DNA from: Diadema setosum
Taxonomy: Eukaryota > Echinodermata > Echinoidea > Diadematoida > Diadematidae
Length of the DNA stretch: 64,000 nt
NCBI GenBank assembly: GCA_033980235.1
Contig: CM067067.1
Span: 37,885,639 to 37,949,638 of the forward strand
Reading direction: 5' to 3'
How positions within the stretch are numbered: position 1 is the stretch's first letter; the number at the start of each line of letters is the position of its first letter. A program made the translations under genes and the position numbers. Under the pieces are notes generated by a model that was not told the origin of the DNA, did no database searches, and worked only from the letters and a program-made list of their open reading frames with translations. Below, piece by piece: positions 48,791 to 61,868 of the stretch.

Positions 48791-50689
48791 CCCCTATGTA
48801 TTTGCCACACCAAGAAGCTTTTTTTTTTTTCTTTCTTTTTTTGGCCAAGACGAGTGGAATATGAGCTCCCCTGCAACTTATGATCTACCTTCCCTGTAAT
48901 AAACTCATAGTGGGATAATTGGAGGCAGGTTGCGTCACCAAGTCCCTAGGTGATCTCAAAACTGACATGTAATTGCGAGAGAGTATGTGTCACTCTTCTA
49001 TCTTGGATATCTGCTCATACTTTATTCCATCTTTCTTAGCACTCAGTAGTCGTGAAGAAGCAGGAATCATCACGCTTTTGTTCCAGCATTGCTTTCAGAG
49101 AGCTGCTGCCGTTTAGATAGTTCTGTAGGCTACCAGTTGTCCTCCCTTGTACTACATAGTGTGTATAGACTTCTATATCCCATCTGACGGTGTGGGCACT
49201 TCAACAAGGGCCCCAAACTTTAATTCAAAAGTGCCCATTCCTGTCACATGCTCGACTGTGATTTTAATCACCCAAAGCAAGCAAGATACAGTTGTAGTTG
49301 GTTTGTAGTAGGGCCTACCCTGCTAGACAAAAATACTTCAATTTGACTGTTATTCCAGTTCTAAATTTGCACATTCCTTCACATCATATGAAGAAACTTT
49401 CTCCTCTCCTCTATTGTTTTTGTTGTTGTTTTTTGGCCATGGGTATGCCCCTTGGGCATTATTCATCTCTGTTCGGTTCCGTTTTACAACCTGAGGAAGC
49501 TTTCGTTGCCATGTCAGAAAGATAACTCTATTAACGGTGGGCTTAGCGCACACAGGAAAGAAAGCGAGGCACCTTGGCGACGAGGTGTGGGTAATTCAGA
49601 TGGAGGGGCGAGATTAGGATCAGGTAAGAGAGGAAGATGGAAAACAAGTCATAAACTCCCACGATTGCCAAGATGTCGTCGGGCAGAGCAAGTACGTGAG
49701 ATCCTCACTGAAGGTGGTGCAATATCGTGCTCAATGTGGCAAGGCTGTACGCAGTCGAGCAGCATTCCAGCCGAGGCATACCCAAGGCTTTTAGCTATCA
49801 GATATGTGTCCCTGTTCAGAAGATTTCATTGAAATAGTTTTCAAATCAATGATCAGAGCTTGCATTTGCAATAGATACATAGTACTTTTTTTATGAGGGG
49901 GGGGGGGTATTATTCTAGTGGTTGTCATATTGAGAATTTTTTGGGGTATGCACGTTCAGATGCTTTCTCTGTTTTTGTGTCAGAATTTGAACTTTGCCTT
50001 GCACAACTTGTGACATAAGCTATCAATTCCAAACTTCTTATTTTGGATGTGTTGCACAAATTTCTAAAGCGCATCTTTCCATTGACCGTATTACCCTTTC
50101 ATCACAACAAAATTGTACTCAGATTGTCCTGATATGAGAAAGGTGTTCAACCTCAAAAGAGGAGTTTGCAATCATTATTACAGGGTTATGGAAGAACAGT
50201 TTTATTTGTTCTCCAATTTCTTTTTCCTTTTTTTTTGGGGGGGGGGGAGGGGAATGGGGAGATGGGTTTGCTTGAAAGGGGGAAGGAAGACGACAAAGTC
50301 TGGGCCAGATTTCCTGGGGATCTCCAAGCCAAACAGGGGTAGATCCCCCAAGGGGCGGCTCATCAAACAAACTTGGGTGCACAGCAAAGCACATTGATGC
50401 CTTCATTGTTTTTAGGTCTTTTTGGATGCACTTGGAATTGGTCTCTCTCTCTCCTCTGCCTACAAACAGAGCAGGGCAGAGAAGGATAGCACACCTCACG
50501 TAAAAATTGAGAGGAAAAAAAAATCGAGACCAAACAAATTAGGAAGAGAACTTGTTGTTCAGTTTACCTGTACATCGGTGAAGCATTTCATTAGGAGTTT
50601 ATTAAAAATTATCTGTCTTATGTTGTGTTTCAGACAGTGCCAAGGATTTTGAGGGCATTCCAAGCAGCAGATACTGTATGCTTGCACCA

Positions 50690-50775
50690 ATATTATAGTG
50701 ACAGGGGTCCGAACCCACAACCTTCCACTCTCAAACCCCACACTGTCCCACATGTGCTCTTCTGATGCTGTTGGC
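50690..50775 (-). repeat. Possible tRNA-derived SINE fragment
   Basis: On the - strand the sequence reads gagagtggaaggttgtgggttcggaccc followed by ctgtcac. The gggttcggaccc part resembles a tRNA T-arm/B-box (GGTTCGAAYCC). Upstream, gggacagtgtggggttt weakly resembles an A-box region. A full cloverleaf with acceptor stem cannot be drawn, so I do not call a tRNA gene. Confidence 0.3.
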
Positions 50776-51363
50776 TCACAAACACAAGGAGTGGCTCTGT
50801 CTACATCACATCCTTTTTATTTTTTTTTCTCTCTCTCTTTGAAAGATATAGATTTACATAGTTTGTGTTGATATGGCACATTAGGCAGCATTCACACAGA
50901 CATAATAGCAGCGTAACGATTGTGATAGAAATCTGAAATTTTTTGCACCAGTTCAGATGGACAAAAATATCCTATTAATTGCCAGACACGTGAATTTGTT
51001 GACAAAGCTGTGTATGCCCGAAATATATGTAAATAGTGACCCTTGCCTTTGTGTTTGCGTGCTGTTATGTAATCATGTGTTTTGAATGATAGGGGCCCCC
51101 CCCCCAAAAAAAAAAATGATTTTTTTTTTTCTTTTTTTTGCATCAATATTTACACACATGCAGTGATGTGAGTTTTCGCGCTATTTTTCAAATTATTGCT
51201 ATAATTAAAAAAAAAAAAATCACAAGATTTCTTGGAATTTGGATCACGGTGCTGATTGGGCTATTTAGTGGGATATATACATATAGGCCTACACAGGCAA
51301 AAATCGTTAGATTTTGGTCGCTATGCAAATCTTGAGATTTGTATTCTGTTAAATTTCTCAGTA

Positions 51364-52415
51364 GCCGCATTTACACCTACTAACATCGCGATTTTTAAAA
51401 TCGCGATATTTTGGTTCCACCGTTTACACTTGCGCAAACAACATGCGAAGTTTGAGCTTCACGAAACATTGCGATTTTTTGGTCGGTAGTGCGCATGTGT
51501 AATTTACCTCTCTTCAACACAGTAGACGAGTGGAAGCGCGGGCTATTCGTATTCACTGCAGTGCAGTCTATTTTGCTCGCAGCTAGCTAGCTAGCTGGTC
51601 GATGGTAGGAACGTTGAGCCAGGGCTTTCTATCAGTCCAGTGCACACATAAATTTGTGTTTCTCGAGAGTGTAAACTTTCGCTAAAACTATATAGCTTGC
51701 TATATTAGATCACATACGTAGCAGGTGTGTAAAACTTCAGCTTAGTGTGGGAAAGTTGATGAAAGTAGCATTCAGGAGGATCATGAAATTTCGCCGATAT
51801 GACGAAAGTGAGAAGTAGCACTGGTATTTCATCAGGCGACAGCAAGAATTCACCATTGTTTTACCGACACTTGTTACGTACACCGCTGTATTCCACAAAG
51901 TCAACGTATACCGAGAGCAGTATGGGCACTCCCAAAATCAACACATTTCTGGGAGAACATTAATTGGTTAAGTCGAATATGGGGTGATGATACGTGGTAC
52001 AGAAGTTTGTTACTATATTGTTTCATCAGGTTTGTTACTATATTGTTTCATCAGGGAGGTGCGAAACCAGCAGAGGATGGGCCGTTTACCTGTGTGTACA
52101 GCATGTACCCTGTACTCTGGCCAGCGGCAGACGTACTCTCTACATGTTCCACAGAGGAATCGGGAGCGCGCGTAAACGCCCCGTGCAATCCGATACTGAA
52201 AGTGATGTGATGAAAAATCACGATATTTCTGCGGCTTGGGTTTACACTCGCCAAACTTCGCCTCAAACATCGCGATGTTTCAAGAAATCGCACTCCGGCT
52301 GGCGATTTTTCTGGCGATGTTTTGAGGGCATTTGGGTGTAGTTGCTCAGCAACTTGCACCCAAATGTTGCGATTTTAGAAAAATCGCAATTTTTCCAAGC
52401 AGGTGTAAATGGGCC
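51364..52415. mobile_element. ~1.05-kb non-autonomous transposon-like element with terminal inverted repeats
   Basis: The left end gccgcatttacacctactaa is followed by catcgcgattttt. The reverse complement of the right end reads gcccatttacacctgcttgg and then aaaaattgcgattttt. Ends therefore match over about 35 bp with a few differences. Subterminal regions on both sides repeat gcgatttt/aaaatcgc motifs in both orientations and tttacactygc(c/g)caaac, so each end folds back. Inside are agctagctagctagct (51580-51595) and a perfect 25-bp tandem duplication (52005-52054). No transposase frame was recognised. Confidence 0.75.
52005..52054. repeat. Perfect 25-bp tandem duplication inside the TIR element
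   Basis: The unit gtttgttactatattgtttc plus atcag is repeated twice without mismatch. Confidence 0.96.
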
Positions 52416-52997
52416 TAGTGTGAATTCCACTAACGGCATGTCGCACTCACTATCCTGCTTGCCCAGGGGAACTGAAACCCGCTGAGGAGCAAGTAACATG
52501 AATGAGCACATACTGGTATAAAGTTATAGGCTCCTGCCTACATAGGAAAAATATTTCATCATGCTCTCTCACTCTAATGGAATCATATGCTGTGATGCGA
52601 AATCACACTGTCATTCCATTTAGAAGGGCATATCAGAAGATCCCCAGAAATTCATTCAATGTTGATATCTTAGAACTTACGTAGTATGATGAAGCAGGTT
52701 GATATCAAAGGGTGGTTATGACTCCTGTAGTCATACAGGTACAATACATAAGGGAACCATATCATCACATGCGACTTGGGACACTGAAATTTCCTTGTTA
52801 TATCTGGTATCTTGTCAAGTCAAGGATAAAAAACAGAAGAATATGAAAAGAATTTGACCTGCAAAATTACCTTGTTATATGAGGTATCTCACCTTATCCA
52901 ACCCTGCTATAGCAAGGCTCTCCTTTATAGCTATTCATGATGATGAATAATGAATCAAATTCCTTGGCCCCGTGCATGATGTTTTATGTAGACACAC

Positions 52998-53185
52998 TGC
53001 TGTAAAAGTGGAAATTTTCGTGCATTTCGCGCAACCAGAAGCTAGCACGAAAATAAAAGCACGCTAATATTTTTGCTTGCAATATGTTCCAATAGTTAAT
53101 TCTGCAGAATTAAAAACACACGAAACTCTTCTTAATCGGCCGAGCACAAAAAATTAGTCACGCGAAAATATCCACTTTTACAGTA
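52998..53185. mobile_element. MITE, TACTGTAAAAGTGG-ended family, copy 2
   Basis: 188 bp from tgctgtaaaagtggaaattt to ...gaaaatatccacttttacag plus ta. It aligns end to end with the 31931 copy (shared gcgcaaccagaa.ctagc.cg, gcacgctaatatt, acacgaaactcttctta). Differences are scattered substitutions and small indels, including an internal ~15-bp deletion. Confidence 0.9.
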
Positions 53186-53399
53186 TGATTTACTGGTAGG
53201 AAAGTCTGTAAGATACAATTGTTTTTTACAAGTAGGCCTATATGTAATACTATTCTGAGCATGCACTCAAAGTATGAGTAGCATACACACGTGTATGTAT
53301 TTTTGTAGTTCACATTTCATTCAAAATATTACAATGTTTTCACAAGAAAGCAAGATTGCACGTCCATATTCATGTTTAGTCAACATAACTTCTGTGTTT

Positions 53400-53900
53400 A
53401 GCGATTCGAAGTGGACGAAAATGGTGTTCAATCATTTTATTGTGTAAGGGAAACCCGCATGTCCAACCCGTAGGTGGTAGTCCTACCGTGGCAAATATCA
53501 TTTTATGCTTATCGAAACATGAAAAGCTGATATCACTTGGGGTGAGAGCCGCCATGCCAACAGCCATGTGATTGGACATGGCATTGGTACACACATCTCG
53601 ATTCGATTCGCAACACATCAGAGCACAGATCGTGTTGATGAAGTGCACATGTGTATGTGTGTGTGTTTGTGTGTTTCCATCAAAGCATGGGTGTATACCT
53701 GTGTGTCCAAACAATCGCTACCACTTCTCCGGCATGGGTTCTCACGGGGCAGATGGAAAATTGGGCACCCCGTGCCATGTCAAATAATTGTTTGAGTCCC
53801 GGTATTGTCCACATACCCCTATCTCACCGCTTCATCTATGGCCGACGACTTTTCCACGTGCGCCAGAATCATTGAATACTTTGTTCTGTGCGAGCGCATC
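53400..53900. promoter_or_regulatory. CpG-containing unique intronic block, candidate cis-regulatory module
   Basis: Mixed-composition unique DNA with CpGs (ctcgattcgattcgcaacac, atggccgacgacttttccac, ctgtgcgagcgcatcccc). A short TG run sits near 53652-53672. No convincing coding similarity on either strand. Confidence 0.25.
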
Positions 53901-56464
53901 CCCAAATGTGACTAAATTGGTTTGAATCAGACAGCCTGCAAACACATTTCCCCCCTTCAGTCGTCATTAATGCCTTCGGTTTTCATTCTCGTTTGGCGCT
54001 TCTTTCCTCATTGCGGTAACCCCCCCCCCCCCATGCTACAAAAAATGTACAATCTGCACTACCCTGAAATCAAATGCCCGTAGGCCTATATTAAGACAAA
54101 CGCTCTATGCTCTGCATACATGTAAATGTAATTCATGCCGCTTGTACCGAGTCACTGAAAACTGAGTAGATTCAGAATACTCAAGATGACATTGAATGAA
54201 GGAAAAAGTTTGAAAGATCATTGAACAAAATATGAAATATGGTGACAAAAATCTGCCTCATGTTCAAGTATTCTTTAAAGATAGATCTGCAGTTTTTATG
54301 TTGTCCCCCCCCCCAAAAAAAAAAAACAAGATTTTGAGGAAGAGAAGGTGATGTTTACCGTTTCCACCCCATCATGTTTTCCACGTTTCCCATCCAAACC
54401 TCTCAAAGAATACTTCCCTGCACTTTATTTCCTTCGCCTCCACCCTATCTCTCTCTCTCTCTCTCTGTCTCTCAGTCTGTCTCTCTGCTACGTCAAGAAA
54501 ATATGCCTGGTGCGGTTTTCACTTGGCGACTGTGAGGAAGAAATGGATTGCGTGTGAAGCATCGGTTGTTCAGAGCGTAGTAATGGCTTTTGCAGATGCC
54601 AGAGAGCGCCCAGTTTTTTTCCCCCCTCTCCCCCTCTCCTTTTTCTTATTTTTTTTTTTATTCCTATTTTTTTTTTTTTTTTTTGCCTCCCCGCCTAGTT
54701 GGAGAAAGTTTGTTGCTGATGTGTAGATATGAAAAGCACGGGAAGGTAGAGGAAGGAGGTGAAACACGCATTTGCGACTTAGATCAGGGCTCCTCTGCAG
54801 AGCCGGGCCTCAAATATATTGGAGATGACAGTTAGTCGAAATTAGCTGAAATCACAGAAACTTGTTCATTTTGCACACCTCCTTCTCAACTCTTCGTCTT
54901 ATCTTCTTCTTTTTTATTTTTGTTAGGCAGTGGTTTATATGACATCTGTGTCAGAAAATGTGTGTTTGTTGGTTGTGAAAAGGAATGTGTGACTTCCCTT
55001 GAGAAATTGGTGGAATAGAGCTATCATGTGCAAAAGGGGTCAGTTACTAGCATCGGTAACAATCTCACTATCTTCAAACAAATGACTGGAATATCAACAG
55101 GGCATTATAGATATATTTCTCCTACTTGCCCAAGTGAGAATTTAGACAAAGGCGCTGATGCTTTGAAGAGGTGAGCCCTCGTTCATTTTACTTGCTGGAC
55201 GGTGAGATTCGGTTCTTCTGGGCTAGTGGGCAAATGAGTTTGAAGCACCATGAAGAGTACAAGTTTCATAATGTGAAAGTCTATGTGAGGACTGGAGTAT
55301 CTAGGAACCTGTGATAGCCACTACTAGTTGTGTGACTCTGGCACCATTCATGCAGATTTCATTGTTTCGTTTTCGGCGCCAAAAGGCCTAAAACGGGTAT
55401 CGGCATACATTTGTATTAATCAAGAATCGGCTGTTCGTGCCTTTGATGGAGTTTTAGAATGTCATGCCACTAATGAATCTAGAGTAAGCATGCAGTTTGC
55501 AACTGTAAATTAAAACATTTTTGTTGTTGTTGTTGTTGTTAATGAAAGAAATGTCAAGGGCTATATGGATGAGTAACCATCTGTAAGCAGCAAAGCTTTT
55601 GACATCCCAGTTGACTGTCTTGGGCGGTGATAAGAAAAAAGCCCAACAACTGTCATGCGTGTAAACTCTCCTTCATAGTTTCTCTCCCTTGCCAATCCAG
55701 GAAGACTTAACGTCTCCCGTTCTGATTGGTGGTAAGATGTTTAGTGCGGCTGGTTTTCCAAGCAACACTTGTTCATTCACAGATGAATTGTCACGATAGA
55801 TTCAGACCTAATCCCAATGCCCCACACTACATAGTCCGGCCCCACCCCTCCCCCGAACCTCCTCACCCTCTCCCAATTAATTAGCTCCCTCGCATCACAG
55901 AGTAAGTTCACAGATTGCCAGCGACAATTATTAATGGCCACCAGAAAATGAATATTTCACACTGGATTGTTTGTTTGTTGTGTTTTTTCCTCTCTCTCTC
56001 TTCTTTTCTTGTCCTCGTTTTTTATTCCGAAGTGATTATATCCCATCATGCTTTGCCAGAATGAGTTTGTTTGTTTGTTTGGGTTTTTTTTTTTTTTTTT
56101 TTGTCTCTCAGTTGCATGTGTGAAGTATTGTGGTGAGTTGACAGCACTGGTTGAGAGCGATTTTTGTTGAGTGTTACGTGTCATTGCCGTTACTTACAGC
56201 TATACTTTTTTTTTCTTTCTCAATCCAAAGGATGCTGATGGCATTATTCTCTACTTCGACAGACTCATGATTTCTTAGTCTTTGTGATGACATGATGTGA
56301 CAATGCATTTCCTCATGAAGTAAATTATGTCTTAAAAAATATACATATACATGTATATTGGTGATGTTTTATCATGTTTGTGTCCATTTTCTTCCAAAGT
56401 TTTTTCTGAAAGGGTAAGAGCTCTTACTTTTTCCTTGTTCTTTTCTCTCATCTCTTTCCTCCAG

Positions 56465-56543
56465 ATTTATTCAGCCGATCACCCGAATAGCAGTTTTCCT
56501 TCCAATCCTTCAACGCCAGTTGGTTCTCCACCACCTATATCAG
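56465..56543 (+). CDS. TCF4/TCF12: E-protein internal exon 5 of window, second half of AD2 (IYSADHPNSSFPSNPSTPVGSP)
   Basis: Twenty-six codons plus one base are read from phase 0. The peptide starts IYSADHPNSSFPSNPS and ends TPVGSPPPIS, with G left over for the next codon. The acceptor is tttcctccag and the donor is gtaatt at 56544, slightly weaker than the others. It is nearly identical to the vertebrate IYSPDHTxxSFxSNPSTPVGSP block, the second half of the AD2 loop-helix activation motif. It can accept two phase-0 partners: the 17611 exon, giving the full-length form, or the proposed alternative first exon ending at 45996. It is therefore the first exon common to both predicted isoforms. The open frame continues about 190 nt past the donor, but with no E-protein similarity. 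Confidence 0.95.
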
Positions 56544-58475
56544 GTAATTATCTAATTGCTGTATCATCTAAGCATGCCCATTATGATCATGCTCTCGCCA
56601 AGCGGATCCCGTACCCGCCAGGACGCATCCCGCCCGCGTCTTTTGGCACTCGTAGGATGGATACTACACAGAGGCCAAGAGTTTGCCGTGTCGCGACACG
56701 ACAACAACCCAAATTTTCCGCGTCCGATTGTTAACGAGCCGTCCTTGGGAGCGCATATTTTGTGAGACATCGTCGGTGGCCAGTCGCCCCGGAACGCACG
56801 TCTTGTTTCGGCATTAACCTTTTTTTTTTTTTTTGGTAGCTTGACTCTTCAAATGTCAAAGGCTCATTCGTAGGAGGGAGGACTTCCCGATTGAACGTGC
56901 CTGACACAAGCTTAACCCCTCTTGCCATCCCATGGACTAGATCCTTGGTGAACATTGAAGTTTGACTGGAAGAGAATCTGATCTGTCTTCGTCTCATTCT
57001 GAAATTTTTCACTCTGATATCACATAAATCAAGAAAACAGTCATGGTCCCAAACAATCAACTTGAATATTTACCTGCAGTAATATTTCAGTATTTCACAA
57101 AAGGTGCTTTAAAAATATAGTGAGAAGGTACAAAAAAAAAAAAAGACATCAGATATTTGAGCATCTCCTGAAGAAAGAATAATACTAAGATACCTCATAT
57201 GGAAAATTGACCTTTAACAGGAAAAAGTGTGATGTTAATGATGATTGGAAATGCATTTGTTTGTAATTCCATTATGCGTTGATTTCTCGGGCGCCGTGGA
57301 AAAGCGATCATCTCGTCGCGTTTCTAAAAGGACGAAAAGGAGAGTTCGGGAAAAAACCTTGGGAGGAAGAAAGATGGGGCCAGGGGCCAGGAGGAGGAGA
57401 GAAGAGGAAGATAATGCTAATTGACTATGATTGCCAACAGCTGGGATATCAACTTCGGGACAAGATGAAAGAGATCGGAAGGAAAATTTCATTGATAAAA
57501 TTTTTCCAAAAAGAAAAAAAAAAGAAGATATCTGCCAAGACTTTTCCCTTTTTTTCCCCTCCTGTGTGTGTTTTTTGAAGGTGTCGGGGATTTGTGTGAT
57601 GTCATTAGAAGAACTTGATATGAAAGTTTGAAAACCAGTCTTGGGAGACTGGGAAATTTCTCTCTCCTCAATCTATCTCGTAAGGGTTTCTTTTAGTGTC
57701 TTAAAGGTTACTTAGTAGTCTTGCTTTCAGGCAGAATCTCTTATTTTTCCATCCAGAAAACATTTAATTCCTTCTTCTTTTCCCCCCTAGTCTGTGTATG
57801 GAAATATACTATAAACGTTAATATTGTTGCGCTTAAGAGTTCAAAAACATATTCACGGGTTCTTGTATTCACGCTATGTGATTGTCAACCCTTTCAAAAT
57901 GTGCAGAGAAAATTGTGAATATATTTTCGCGGGTTTTAGAATTCGTGCTGGCCAAAAGTAGTGCGAAATATGCAAAAATTAATGTACTGTGGAAATTTCT
58001 ATGTTTACATTAGGCACTTCCATTAAAAGGATATTGTCCCAAAAGATACTCAGACTGTATGCTGTCTGTAGATCATAGCTGCTACAAGACCTTCCATTTA
58101 CTGGCATGGAAAGACACTCTGCTGACCAAATGATAGTGCTAAGTACATGATATAGGTATAGATATTTGTGTAAATATACCTTATATACAGAGATTTCCGA
58201 AGAGTGATGGTATTTTTCTGTATTTGACACTAACACTGGGGAAAGGTAAAGATGGTAAAGTAATCAAGCATTCATTACAACTGAAAAGCTGCACCAGAGA
58301 AGTCCTATCTTAGGGGTTGTGCACATGGCTAACTGACCCAGTGCGGGAACAAAAAAGTAAGGACCTCTACAGCTTGAACTCAATCCACCCCTACTCTACA
58401 AGAATATCCTGGGAAGTTTGTGATGATCGTAGCACCTCCCAAGACTTTGCTGACCCAAGATGGCAAATTATTCCA

Positions 58476-58720
58476 CATCATCATCATTATCACATTATCA
58501 CCATCATCACCATTATCTTCATCACCATCAGCAACATCACCACCATCACCATCATCATCACCATCTTCATCATCATATTCATCCTCATTACCACCACCAT
58601 CACCATCACCATCACCATCATCCTCCTCCTCCTCATATCATCATCATCATCATCACCACCATTATCATTGCCACCATCATCAACATTGTCAACATCATCA
58701 CCATTATTATTATCATCATC

Positions 58721-58751
<31 letters not shown>

Positions 58752-58765
58752 CCATCATCATCAGG
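58476..58765. repeat. (ATC)n/(ACC) trinucleotide microsatellite
   Basis: About 290 bp of CAT/CAC/ATC triplets. All three + frames are open for 140-170 codons and encode His-, Ser/Pro- or Ile/Thr-rich low-complexity sequence. These are repeat artefacts. Confidence 0.95.
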
Positions 58766-59639
58766 AGCAGCAGCATTGTCATCCTATTCATCATTATTGT
58801 TACTCCCCACAAGAATTATTCACCATGCGCACAAGTAAAATTTTGTTCAGAGGATGAGCTGTATGGAGCTTGGGGGAGGGGGTTGGGAAGGAGGGGTGGA
58901 ACAACGGTAACCTGATGTCCAAAAACTGGTCTATTCTGCTATTTGGACAGTAATGTGTTTGTCCACTCCCAGAGGGGGTGGCGTCAGTGATGGGGGAAAA
59001 AAATTCTCAAACAGGAAATAGACTAATTGGAAGTAACAAGGAAAACCCATGTGGTATAAACATATAAAAGTTGATCTGCTCATATCTGAAGCTCTGGTAC
59101 TTTACTAACGTCTTAAAACGACTGAAATGTATTGCATGCGTTCTTGTTAACCCATTGAGGACGAGTCCCAAATATGCTCATGCAAGTGTCCTCAACTAAT
59201 TAAAGTGAAATGAATTCAGAGAATGAGAATGTTCTTGTTGGAAAGCTGGATGCACACCGAATCACAAGTGTGACTGATGTTACTCTTGTGGATGTTATGA
59301 GTGTAAAGTAGTTCCTTTTTTTTAAATCAAACAGAGTGTGTGCTTTAAATTACATAGATAACGAAAGTAGATGTAAATACGTCCTCGAGAAGTCAAACAT
59401 GACAGATTAATACAGGCGTGATTATCTCACATGGTAGGGAGATCCGTATGGCAGAGACTTCCACGAAAACGCCCTCCTCCCTTGACCCAGTTTGAGGATG
59501 TAGGAATGTTGGCCATGGTCCCCTTAACGTGGTTTTCTTCATCCTGTCTCTCTCTACCTCCTCCTCCTCCTCCTCCTTCCCTAGTAACCCCTCCCTTTCC
59601 CCCTCCGCCACTCCATCCCAGCTGATCGTCATTTCTCAC

Positions 59640-60300
59640 CAGCACATTCCAGCTCGTTAATGAGTCACACTAGAGGTTGTAAGAGCTGTGTCCCCCGCGC
59701 TGCGCAACTCATGCCAGAGTACAATGCCCCATCTGAAGAAGACACCCTAGATAAATGTTTATGAATATCTGAATGCAGTGTGTGTCTGCCTCCGCAACAG
59801 TCCACCGGTCACCAGAACACATTAACACTCGGTTTGTAGGTTAGCATTTTAAATCTCGGCTCTATTCTTCGTGTCATTACCCTCTGAGATTTTGAAATTA
59901 TTTCTCAGCACTTCGATCTGGTGGCATAATTCCTGTCTAGCGATGATCAGAATTGGTTAATTCTGCCATAATTGTGTGCTCTACCGCCAGTAGGGGCCAG
60001 AGGTGTACATTTCATCAAATCGCTTACGGCTTGAACACCGTATGAAATGTTCATCACTATTCGTCACCTGATGCTGATTTGCACACCAGCTGAAACCACA
60101 GATTACATTCATGTGTTGCCTGGAAATATATACTTCTGTGGGTTCCTCTCTTGTGTTGTTATTGTTTTTCTTCAAGAAAATGAGAGAAACACACCAGCTC
60201 AGGTGGTTTCAAAAAAGTGATTTTGCCCTTTTCGGCAATGATAAAAGCAGATGGCAACTCCTGAGCTTCTGCCAGAGTGTCGGCACTACCAAATCGGTGT
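59640..60300. promoter_or_regulatory. CpG-containing unique intronic block, candidate cis-regulatory module
   Basis: Unique sequence with short CpG clusters (gtcccccgcgctgcgcaact, cgtcacctgatgctg) and E-box-like cacctg near 60065. No repeat or coding similarity. Position inside an E-protein intron makes autoregulation by E-boxes possible, but one E-box is not evidence. Confidence 0.22.
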
Positions 60301-61868
60301 GTAGTGGTTGTGAGACTGAAGTTGGCTAGTACATTAATGAGGCCTATTTATACTGTATTTCTGCAGTGGTATAAATTTCATCCCATCAAAGACCACATTT
60401 CAGTTCCCAAAATCAGTTGTGATATGGAGAGTAAATGAAATATCATAAGAGAAAGATCATTTGAGTACATTTATATGCCAGGTCACATTTTTGGTTTTTT
60501 GTTTGTTTGTTAGTTTGTTTGTTTTTTGCACAAGAATCTTGTGCCACCTTTGCCTTTCTGTTTTTGTTTTTGTTTGTTTTTGTTTTACTACTTGTGACTT
60601 CCATATTCAGTATATGATCAGTTTGTGTAAGGTTCTGATACTGTAGTATAATCTAAAAGATGCAAGATATATGGTTTGTAATTCTCCTCTCTCAATGAAA
60701 GTGAGTGTACCTTGGGCGGAGCCTCCCCTTCCCCATCCCCCTTCCTCTCTTCCAACCCCACCCTACATATTGTTACCATTCCATAAGGTTAAGATCCGCA
60801 GTCTACTCACCCTTACTGGTTAACCCACCAACCCCCAGCTGTTGCAGGCTCGTTGAAGGGTTGATTAGTTGTCTAATTGATGCTGTAACGAGAGTATGCG
60901 GGGACAAATTAATGCCCCCGGGATGCTCGGACGATTAATATTTCATAGCAAATGGGCATTCACAGTCGTCATGATAGGTGAGAGGCCAGTAGAAGGACCA
61001 GAAGGAGCAGGATGCGTTACCGTGGCATCCCTGCCCCGCCCCACTGGCATCCCAGATGCTAGCACCATCAAATAGAAGAGTTGAAACACGTCTTGGCATT
61101 CCAAATATGGTTACAATGTGACATTGAGTCCAGAATGCTATCATTTTTTTTTATTATTATTATAATACTGGAAAATGCTCTTAGAAATGTAATTGAAAAC
61201 TAAATAAGCTCCCTTGGTAATATGTACTGTATTTCCCGCCTGCTCTTTTGATGCCAAATGCCATTTTGTATTGAAATGGAAAGAAAATGGTGAACTTGAA
61301 TAAAGGAAGCTTTTGACACATTTGATTTATTGGTAAAGACTACTTATCATAAAGACCATGATCAGTTTACTACCATCCGGGATAACTTCTGTCTCAAATT
61401 TAGATTGTAAAAGTTTAATGGTATATCCCCATTAACGTGTCTTGTATTCATTTACTTGAACTCTTTATTTGTTTACAAGAATAGGAACTCTCCAGCAGAA
61501 GATCCCATTGGGAAGTAATGGTAAATCCATTGAGGTCACTTCATGGACCTTCACAGATTGTTGGAAAATTTGCTGAAATATAGAGAGTGTTGATCATAAA
61601 ACCAACCGATATGTGAGTGAGTTTGTTATGGATATATGAGCACTAAACCTTATCTGTTGTAGACACATGTAATGAAGTATATCTGTTGGTTTGTATCACA
61701 GTCATCTTGCCATATTACATCACTTCTGTGGTTTAGTAGATATCATACCTATTCCCACAACATTCATTTGAAAATTCTAAATAGCTTGCTTACCATTGCA
61801 AACAAATGTTCTATTTTTCTTTCAACAGAAAATTAATGATTTGTGGTGTTTTTTTTTCTCCCCTGTAG

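Larger units (their letters stand above)
17612..56464 (+). other. 38.9-kb E-protein intron splitting AD2 (KALAS|IYSADH)
   Basis: Phase-0 intron with gtaagt at the 5' end and cctccag at the 3' end. It contains the proposed alternative first exon (45865-45996), most of the mobile elements listed here, many microsatellites, and several unique CpG-containing blocks. Tracts not listed separately are AT-rich DNA in which I see no gene. Very long introns in developmental regulators often carry enhancers; that is inference here. Confidence 0.85.
56544..61868 (+). other. Intron between E-protein exons 5 and 6 of the window
   Basis: Phase-1 intron of 5.3 kb. It contains CpG-containing blocks at about 56590-56800 and 59640-60300, an ATC microsatellite (58476-58765), a short palindromic-family fragment (59146-59200) and AT-rich DNA. 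A low-confidence dispersed-repeat-like piece at about 57800-57990 (ttcacgggttcttgtattca; ttcgcgggttttagaattcg) contains an internal imperfect duplication. Confidence 0.8.

Noticed and set aside
50690..50775. tRNA gene on the - strand
   Set aside because: A B-box-like gggttcggaccc is present but no acceptor stem, anticodon arm or clear A-box can be drawn; listed only as a possible SINE fragment.
52051..52359. Transposase-like gene on the - strand of the 51364-52415 element
   Set aside because: The frame of about 100 codons shows no recognisable transposase motif and overlaps equally long frames on the other strand.
56351..56734. Single 127-codon gene around the 56465 exon
   Set aside because: Only 56465-56543 shows E-protein similarity; the flanking parts are intron, bounded by a canonical acceptor and donor.
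58317..58915. Three overlapping open frames of 145-173 codons rich in His, Ser/Pro or Ile
   Set aside because: All three frames of an ATC/CAC microsatellite are open at once, the hallmark of a repeat artefact.
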